NCBI RefSeq assembly: GCF_947179165.1 | Contig: NC_077241.1 | Span: 34,963,246 to 35,027,245, forward strand | DNA: 64,000 nt | Reading direction: 5' to 3' | From: Solanum dulcamara | Lineage: Eukaryota > Streptophyta > Magnoliopsida > Solanales > Solanaceae | In this document: in pieces, positions 57,266 to 64,000 of the stretch | How the letters are laid out: the number at the start of each line of letters is the position of its first letter | Position numbering within the stretch: the stretch's first letter is position 1 | Notes under the pieces: generated by a model | The model's database searches: none | Seen by the model: only the letters and a program-made list of their open reading frames with translations | What the model was told of the DNA's origin: nothing | Position numbers and translations under genes: made by a program

Positions 57266-58132
57266 CTACACGAACCATCTGTAATAATCGGCTAATCCTA
57301 CAAAACTATGAATCTCAGTAGCAGAAGTAGGCCTTGTCCCCTCTTTGGGAACCACGTGTCCTAAGAATATCACAGAATCAAGCCAAAATTCGCACTTGGA
57401 GAACTTTGCATACAACTTTTCTTCCCTCAACTTCTGAAGTACCAACCTCAAATGGCGTACATGATCTGCCTCAGCCTTGGAATACACCAAGATATCATCA
57501 ATGAATACTATCACAAAAGAATCCAAGTACGGGCAAAATACCCCATTCATGAATGTTGCAGGGGCGTTGGTCAACCCAAATGACATCACCAAGAACTCGT
57601 AGTGACCATAATAAGTCCAAAAAGCTGTCTTAGGGATATCTGATACCCTAATCTTCAACTGATGATAACCGGACCTCAAGTCTATTTTGGAAAACAATGT
57701 CGCTCCCTAAAGCTGATCAAATAAATCATCAATACGGGGAAGAGGATACTTGTTTTTAACAGTTACCTTGTTCAACTATATGTAATCAATATACATCCTC
57801 ATAGTACCATCTTTCTTCCTTACAAATAGAACCGGTGCACCCCAAGGCGACACGCTAGGGCGAATAAACCCCTTACTCAACAAGTCTTGCAACTGATCCT
57901 TTAACTCCTCCAACTCAACTAGAGCCATGCGATATGGAGGAATAGAAATGGGTTTAGTGCCAGGCTCTAAGTCAATAGCAAAATCAATGTCCCTATCCAG
58001 AGGAACACCAGGAAGATCAGTAGGAAATACATCAGAAAACTCATTTACCACTGGAATAGTCTCCATAGGAGGTGACTCAATACTGGTATCCCGAATAAAT
58101 TCCAAATAAGACATACACCCTCTATTAATCAA
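57266..58132 (-). pseudogene. Reverse transcriptase of element A
   Basis: Two open pieces. 58132-57776: [31 protein letters not shown]. 57697-57266: [31 protein letters not shown], catalytic [36 protein letters not shown]. Stops near 57775 and 57705 separate them (in the YRQLNK block), and a short deletion follows KEGT before RPTSATEI. Confidence 0.9.
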
Positions 58133-58135
58133 CCT

Positions 58136-58570
58136 CTAAGCACGAATATATGAGATAACCTTATTGGAATAGGAGTCATTAGTACCCTTCCACTCAATCC
58201 TCGAGGCACTAGGTATCACTAAGATAACAGTTTTATCATAATAATTGAGAATAGCATGATAGGGAGAAAGCCAATCCATACCCAATATCACTTCAAAATC
58301 TATTATCCCCAGAATAATCATATCTACCAAAGAAAACAAGACAGGATTGATATACTCGATCCACCACTAAGGGCTCACCCACGGGTATAGAAATATAAAC
58401 AGGCACGGATATACGATCACATGTCAAATCAAAGTCAGATGCAAAATAGGCAGACACATAGGAAAATATAGACCCTGGATCAAATAATACAGATGTAGGT
58501 CGATAGCAGACTGGGACGATACTTATGATAACTGTATCGGAAGTATCATACTTGGGTCTCCTTGGAAAAG
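58136..58570 (-). pseudogene. Aspartic protease of element A
   Basis: The 3' part is open at 58339-58136: DFEVILGMDWLSPYHAIL, the standard block. The active-site region lies at about 58500-58440 on the - strand (SVLFDPGSIFSYVS-type reading with frame breaks). Confidence 0.75.
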
Positions 58571-60090
58571 CATAACACTGAGCTCCCCTACCACCTCTGA
58601 CCTGCCCAATACCTCTACCTCCTCCCTGAGGGACTATAGCATCACCAGCACCCCTACTAAGAGTGCGACCACATCTACTAGTCTGGGCTCTACTTGACCT
58701 CTGACTGGCGACGCTGGTCCTATAACTAAAACTGAAGAACTAGGCTCGGTTCCTCCTCGACCCTGAGATGTACACTGCCATGAAAGATGATCTGGATCAC
58801 CACAAGTATAACATGCTCTCTCGTGCGAAAACCTCTACGATGAACCTAAAGAACTTGTATAACCACCACAGCTCACCGGCCTCTACTGTGACCCTTGGTA
58901 ACTCTGACCTGTACTGTAGGACCCAAGAGGTGTTCGACCATCCTCAAAAGTCGGCATAGATGTATGAATTGGTCCTCTACGCTGGAAGGAACCACCTCCT
59001 CTATAGGACCCTCTACCTCCAGATGAGGTACCCAAGAACTAACCAGAAGCACGGGCCCTCTTGGGGTCCTCGAACTCCTCTCTATCCATCAACTCCGCCT
59101 CCTTGGCAGCACCCATAATGGACTAGAAAGAAGTTCCCTCACGGGCGGGTCGAAAAACTGCTATACGAATGGTATAGTTTAGTCCTCGCACAAATCTGTG
59201 AATCTGTTCTGTCTCATCAGAAAGGACAGCCATGGCATGTCTGGACAACTGGTAGAAACGAGTCTCATACTCAGCAACTATAAGACCCTTCTGCCTCAAA
59301 TTCTCGAACCACAATCGGCTCTCGTCCTTCACACTCCAAGGTATGAAATGTTCATAAAAGGCACTAGCAAACTTATCCCAAGTCATTTGGCATGACCTAA
59401 CTGGCCTGGAACTCAGATACACTCTCCACCACTCTCTGGTTGGACCACGTAATTGGAGTGTAGTATAAAGAACTCTATGAGTCTCAACTAACCCTACTAC
59501 CTCCAATAACTCTCGATACATGATCAGGAACTCGTATGCATCCTCAGTCTTCCCACCTTGAAATTGTGGTGGGTCTATTTTTTGAAACCTCTCATATCGG
59601 CGTTGCTTGTTGTCAGTCAACATAACTATAGGTTCACCCTGGGCTCCCCCTACCTGTACTCCATCCTCATCCTCTCTAGGGCTAGCAGGTAGCTGGCCTA
59701 CTAGATCCTGAACAACTAGAATTTGATGTTGCCCTAGGGTCTAAGCCCCTACTCTAGTCTGAGAACCTTCGGGTGTACCATTCTCCCTCACACTCTGATT
59801 AAATCCTTCGAGTACATCCAATACTTGCATCAAAGTGGCCTGAAACAATGGTGCAGTAGCAAGCTCTTGAGGGACCTATTCCTCTCTAGCATAAATTTGT
59901 GGATCAGGAGAAGTCTCTCTAGCACAACCTCTAGTTGGTGTCGCTCCTCGGGCATGACCTCTGCCTGCCGTCATACCCCGACCATGGACTCTAGCTTGGC
60001 CTCTATCTCTACCCCTAGTTGGGGTCCCAATATCAACTCAGGGAGTGCCTCCCTTCGTCTACCTCTAGTCGTAGTTCTAGTCCTAGCCAT
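58571..60090 (-). pseudogene. gag of element A
   Basis: The N-terminal ATG is at 60090 (basic MARTRTTTRGRRR start) with an early frameshift. The main capsid piece is open at 59623-59123: RFQKIDPPQFQGGKTEDAYEFL, LRGPTREWWRVYLSSRP, TWDKFASAFYEHFIP, AEYETRFYQLSRHA, FVRGLNYTIRIAVF. A zinc knuckle C-x2-C-x4-H-x4-C is at 58772-58813. Stops occur after 59123 and in the glycine/arginine-rich linker. Best-preserved gag in the window. Confidence 0.88.
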
Positions 60091-60275
60091 CTATTAGAAG
60101 GTACACGCAAAAATTCAATACCAACATAACACGTACGATACAAAGTGAAAGAACAAATGGAAAATTTCCTAAAAATCCTCATAGCCTCTCGAAGATAAGT
60201 ACAGACGTCTCCGTACTGATCCTCAAGACTCTACTTAGACTCAGCTTGTATACACGTGTGACCTATGAATCTGCG

Positions 60276-60287
60276 GATCTGATACCA
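60276..60287 (-). promoter_or_regulatory. Primer-binding site of element A
   Basis: On the - strand TGGTATCAGATC, which fits initiator tRNA-Met over the first ten bases, 3 nt from the LTR start at 60291. Confidence 0.8.
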
Positions 60288-60290
60288 TTT

Positions 60291-62056
60291 TGTCACAACC
60301 CAAATCCGAGTGTGATGAAACTCATTTCAACCCACCGAGACAAGTCAGCCTAATACCCAATGGAAAGTAGATACGGAAGAAAATGAAATAAATCAAAATT
60401 TAACTTAATCAAAAACACATAAAACAAACTCAAATTCTCCCAAGATTGATTTTCATGTGTACAAGCAACTAATACATTACCGAAGTATGAAACAAAATAC
60501 AGTCACAATGTCTTTGTCTCTAGAATAGGACTAAAACATATTAAAGAAGTAAGAGGTGTCCGCTAGATGAATGTAACAGCTACCTCAATACTCAAGATGA
60601 TAGCCTCGAATGTGGTATAAAATGCGAGAAGATCAAACAAGTCCGAGCTCACAACCAACATAAGTGTAGAAGTAATGGGTGAGTACCAAACAACACGGTA
60701 CTTAGCAAGTGGATAACTAAAATAAAGCAAAGCTCGATAGATACAAGTACTCCTGTCATCCCAACTGAACCTCGTCAACTACAACCTCCATAAAACCAGC
60801 CCAACTCTATACTCTACACAATAACAACAATACAGTCCACGAATATTCATCGATAGTCTTATCAAGTGAATCATATCAAGTCAAATTCAACATATGCAGA
60901 GCAATAAGTGGTAAACACAAATTCACAAATATCAACAAAATATGATGCAATGCAATGAGATGATGCATGTCTGTCCTATCGGTACACATCCGCTGAATTA
61001 CAGTCCAGAACCCATGGGGGACATTTCTGTCCATGTCACCTGCCACGGAGTATGTGGCGCATCCCCTCAATATACATATCCTGCCATGGAGCATGTGACC
61101 TGACCCATTTGTTTCATAATACCTACCACGAAGCGTGTGGCCTGACCTCTTTGTTTCATATCATTTTCAGTCTCAGCATAGTATGTGAGAACCAATGCAA
61201 TCAATTCATGTTCTTATGATTCACGATAATAACATGACAACAACAATAATTTTTCCCTATCTCACATCAACATAGTCATTTCATATATCCAAAATAAACC
61301 CATAATCATAACATATCAATTTCACCAATACATGTCATTAGATCACCATTTTATATTCCTCATCTCCATTTTTAAGGTCAATCATATAGTCAATAACCCA
61401 GTCCAATTCTCAGTACTCCTCAGTATACACAACACGGAAATACAAGCATCTACAAGCTTAAACGGAGGTTTAGAAATTCACTTGCTTCAAATAATCAAGC
61501 AATCACTCCGGGACTTGAGCCTTTCCTTTTCATTGGGCCTCCAAATCAACGTAAGCTAGTCAAATAAATAGTCACAATAAGATTTCAAAACTAACAAGAT
61601 CCATGTCTATCCTAGACCCAAACACTCACACAAATCTATAATCAAGTTCCCAAATCTTGATGACAATTAATAAATTAAATCTTATATTTTCTAAATTTCA
61701 AGACTAGGGTTAAGTCTCAATTTTCTTCAATGTCACAAATTTGATAAAATTCATATAACATAATACACATAGTATTTAGTTATTTATCTCAATATATCAA
61801 AACTTAATTTATAATATAAAATAAAATAATAATAGTTAAAATTGAAGTCACTGGTTACGATACTAGTGGCAGCAACCTCTCCAAATTTCTATTTCTGTTT
61901 ACAATCAAATTTCCTATCACTTTCATAATATAACATTATACTAATAGAATAATAATATGATCACTAACTATAACTTACCTGTTCGTTGCAGTGGATCCTT
62001 TCCATCTTCGACGTCGCGCAGGTAAGTTTCTCGTCTAGTCCCTTTCTCTTTTTTTT
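60291..62056 (-). repeat. 5' LTR of element A, outer end truncated
   Basis: Starts TGTCACAACCC. Matches the other LTR up to the T-rich run at 62048-62056, then switches to EPRV sequence. About 240 bp of the LTR (the part seen at 54920-55159) is absent. Contains an unbroken GGTAA site (62021-62025) where B inserted in the other LTR. Confidence 0.9.
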
Positions 62057-62311
62057 ACTACGGCTAGCAATTCTTTTTCATTAATATGATATCTTATTTG
62101 TGTATCTGAAAAGGTTCCAGAATAATATCGGCATAGACTTTCTCCTATTTTATTCTTATTAGGATCGTAGTCTTTCTTTTTTAATATGCCGCTCCAACAG
62201 TGTTCTGAAGCGTCTGTTTCTAGAATTAAGTCATCACTATCTTTGGATAATTGTAATTTTGGTAAATGTTTGCATATAGATTTAATATCTTTTACCTTTT
62301 TAGTTAGTACT
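62057..62311 (-). repeat. 255-bp EPRV segment, right copy of the duplication flanking element A
   Basis: Same sequence as 15515-15769 with about 12 substitutions. It ends GTACT, then continues into EPRV sequence (TCATGAAATTC) without a break, so this side preserves the pre-insertion order. Confidence 0.9.
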
Positions 62312-62483
62312 TCATGAAATTCAAAACTTTTATCCTTTTTAATAATTCTTGGAATGGCTTCCTTAATTCGGCCAAATTTTGAATATAATCTGAAGCGTAA
62401 TTAAGAATTCCTTGAAAGCTTTGTACTTGATTTTTATCGATTAATTTATTAGAGAAAAAGGATATTTTTTCAACTATATGTCT
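62312..62483 (-). pseudogene. EPRV RT thumb / start of RNase H
   Basis: Coding character continues from the RT on the - strand through several frames, with stops near 62470 and 62330. Decayed viral polyprotein. Confidence 0.6.
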
Positions 62484-63143
62484 TTATAATTTTATACCGT
62501 TTCCATCAATTATCATACCCAAAAATTCTATCTCATTTTTCATTAGGCGTGCTTTCTTTATAGAAAGTGTTAATCCATGTTCCAAACATAAGTTTGTAAA
62601 CTTATTTAGATGTATCAAGTGTTCTTCAAGAGTATCAGATAAAACTAAAATGTCATCGACGCAGATAAATATATAATCATAATCTTTAAAGATATTATCC
62701 AGTTTTCTCTGAAATATTTGAGGTGCATTTTTTAATCCAAACGGCATGACTAGCCATTCATATTGTCCTTAAGGAGTAGAAATTATCGTATATTGAATAC
62801 TATTTTTATTCAATTTTATTTGCCAAAATCCACTTTTACAATCGAACTTAGAAAATATCTTTTTGTTAGTTGTTCTATTAATTAGACTTTCTTTATGTGG
62901 TAGAAAATATTCATCAGATATAGTATTATCATTTAATTTTTTATAATTAATAATTATTCTTGATTTATTTCGTACTATCTCTGCATGATTTCTTACCATA
63001 AAGGTGGGTGAACTATGAGGAGAGTTACTAGGTCTTATTATTCTAAGACTCAATAATTCCTTAATCTGCTTTTGAAATTCTTCTTGGTCTTCGGGATTGT
63101 ATCTCATCGGTTTTACTCTAATAATTTTATCTTTGTCATTCAT
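62484..63143 (-). pseudogene. EPRV reverse transcriptase
   Basis: Two open pieces, 63143-62769 and 62747-62484, in the same frame, divided by a single in-frame stop at about 62768. The first has the RT fingers (KQIKELLSLRIIRPSNSPH, then IINYKKLN, FSKFDCKSGFWQI). The second has MPFGLKNAPQIFQR and the catalytic CVDDILVLS (Cys in the variable place before V-D-D) and EFLGMIIDGNGI. The DCKSGFWQI and MPFGLKNAP forms are pararetroviral (Caulimoviridae), unlike the LRSGYHQ and SFGLTNAP forms of the Ty3 elements here. Confidence 0.85.
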
Positions 63144-63605
63144 TTCTAACTTGGCTTCTATCTTATTTTTATTTCAAAATTCTAAAGGATTTCCAGTAAA
63201 GCATTGTTCTAATTTTTTTTTAATCATATCCAAGTTTTCTTTTAATTTATTGAAGGTTATCTGATAATCTAGTAGGCTGTCTGTTTGTTGATTTATTATC
63301 TGAGGATTATCCCAGTCTGTATCATATTATAGCAAAGGAGTGCTTTTTCAAAAAATTGGTTTTCTTTGATATCCGATATCACCATGCTGGGCTATGCGGG
63401 GTTTAAATTGGATAGGTAATCTTTTTGAATAAGCAGTTTTAAAATCTTTTACTACAATCGTATGTTGACAAGGTGTCTTAAATTTTATTTGAAAGAGAAT
63501 TCTATGGTATAAAACACTATGAAACATTTCTAAAAAAATATTTCTTAGTAACACATCTTGTCCTATGTTATGAAAGTAAAACGGTGGACATTTTATTAAA
63601 AAGTG
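63144..63605 (-). pseudogene. EPRV polyprotein segment between protease and RT
   Basis: Open at 63554-63348 (a protease C-terminal-like or linker region with the block FKTPCQHTIVVKDF), then broken by stops around 63330 and 63175 before the RT. No motif allows a sharper call. Confidence 0.5.
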
Positions 63606-63833
63606 TCATAGTAGTATAATCGGTTGAGCTAGGCTATTAGACATTGTTACAATATTATATGATATATCTCTTCCCCTAGTAATGGATAATTTTTTATGGT
63701 ATTCTTTGGAAAATATTTTTGGTTTACAGCAATATTTTCCCGATCCGTTTTCTATAAAAGCAGCAAAATATTCTGCTTTATAATCTTTATATGTTATTCC
63801 AATAGATATATAAATACTATATTGGCTTGTCAT
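63606..63833 (-). pseudogene. EPRV aspartic protease start, active-site motif altered
   Basis: Starts at the ATG at 63833 (MTSQYSIYISIG). The region where a retroviral-type protease has Asp-Thr/Ser-Gly reads Glu-Asn-Gly (FIENGSGKYCC). The frame ends at a stop at 63606. The ATG overlaps the stop of the upstream frame (ATGA), a usual caulimovirid layout for coupled frames. The protease call is by position and this partial motif. Confidence 0.55.
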
Positions 63834-64000
63834 TTTGATAGGAAGATTATCTTATTATTATATGTAATCTTGATGCCTTGCTCAAGTATATCATACGACT
63901 TTACATTATGTAGAAACGTAGTTCCTAATAATATTTCTAAAGTATCGTTATTTCCTTCTGGTTCTGCTAATAGTCTCATAGGTATCGTATTGTTTCCAAA
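63830..64000 (-). CDS. EPRV upstream reading frame, 3' end (partial at window edge)
   Basis: On the - strand an uninterrupted frame enters from the window edge and ends at the TGA at 63830-63832, about 56 codons. It includes PMRLLAEPEG, then EILLGTTFLHNVKSYDI. I do not recognise the protein with certainty; it precedes the protease-RT frame, so it may be a movement- or coat-related viral protein. Confidence 0.45.
   Translation of the reverse strand, partial: FGNNTIPMRLLAEPEGNNDTLEILLGTTFLHNVKSYDILEQGIKITYNNKIIFLSK

Larger units (their letters stand above)
15770..62056 (-). mobile_element. Ty3/gypsy (chromovirus-like) element A, interrupted by B
   Basis: Inserted in the EPRV RNase H region. 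On the - strand: 5' LTR 60291 to about 62056 (outer end truncated), primer-binding site 60276-60287, gag-pol from 60090 to about 55200, and 3' LTR 55159 to 54886 continuing at 17496 to 15770. The intact LTR sums to 2001 bp (1727 + 274). Its left end TGTCATGACCC is preceded by GTACT. All genes are broken. Element B (17497-54880) splits the 3' LTR at a perfect GGTAA duplication. Confidence 0.9.

Overview
The window is plant nuclear DNA made almost entirely of nested retroelements. I see no intact host gene, rRNA, tRNA or CRISPR array. Three things point to Solanaceae (pepper, tomato, potato, tobacco or relatives; species not resolved): several Ty3/gypsy families with a chromodomain-like integrase C-terminus, an RTE-type LINE with a (TTG)n tail like that of Solanaceae TS SINEs, and a caulimovirid-like endogenous pararetrovirus (EPRV).

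Layout, using my own labels. Positions 1-240 are unassigned. About 240-13240 is a decayed Ty3 element F (+ strand). Its RT is split by a 3.18-kb solo LTR, G (2658-5834, perfect TSD AGGAT), and its 3' LTR is split by a second solo LTR, H (8698-11035). A (TTG)n microsatellite lies at 13281-13414. From about 13415 to 15769 there is the 3' part of an EPRV on the - strand; its upstream part reappears at 62057-64000.

Between the two EPRV parts sits a nested stack. Ty3 element A (15770-62056, -) lies in the EPRV. Element B (17497-54880, -, perfect TSD GGTAA, LTRs about 3.4 kb) lies in A's 3' LTR. Inside B are a truncated LTR C (17724 to about 20510) in the left LTR, a tandem Ty3 array D (23786-47300, -, arranged LTR-internal-LTR-internal-LTR) in the internal region, and an RTE LINE (51031 to about 53530, -) in the right LTR. 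Element E (32264-43050, -) lies in the second D internal region. E, B, C and G belong to one long-LTR family. The order of insertion can therefore be read from the boundaries: EPRV, A, B, then D, C and LINE, then E.

Every coding region shows stops, frameshifts or deletions. The best preserved are the integrase of D copy 1 (complete HHCC and D-x60-D-x35-E), the reverse transcriptase of the LINE and the gag of A. The least explained observations are: a 255-bp EPRV segment present on both sides of A where only a 5-bp target duplication is expected; a GTAC-type inverted repeat kept at a similar place in most of the otherwise different LTR families; an RNase H deletion shared by both D copies; and clusters of CACGTG elements upstream of the TATA-like tracts of the long LTRs.
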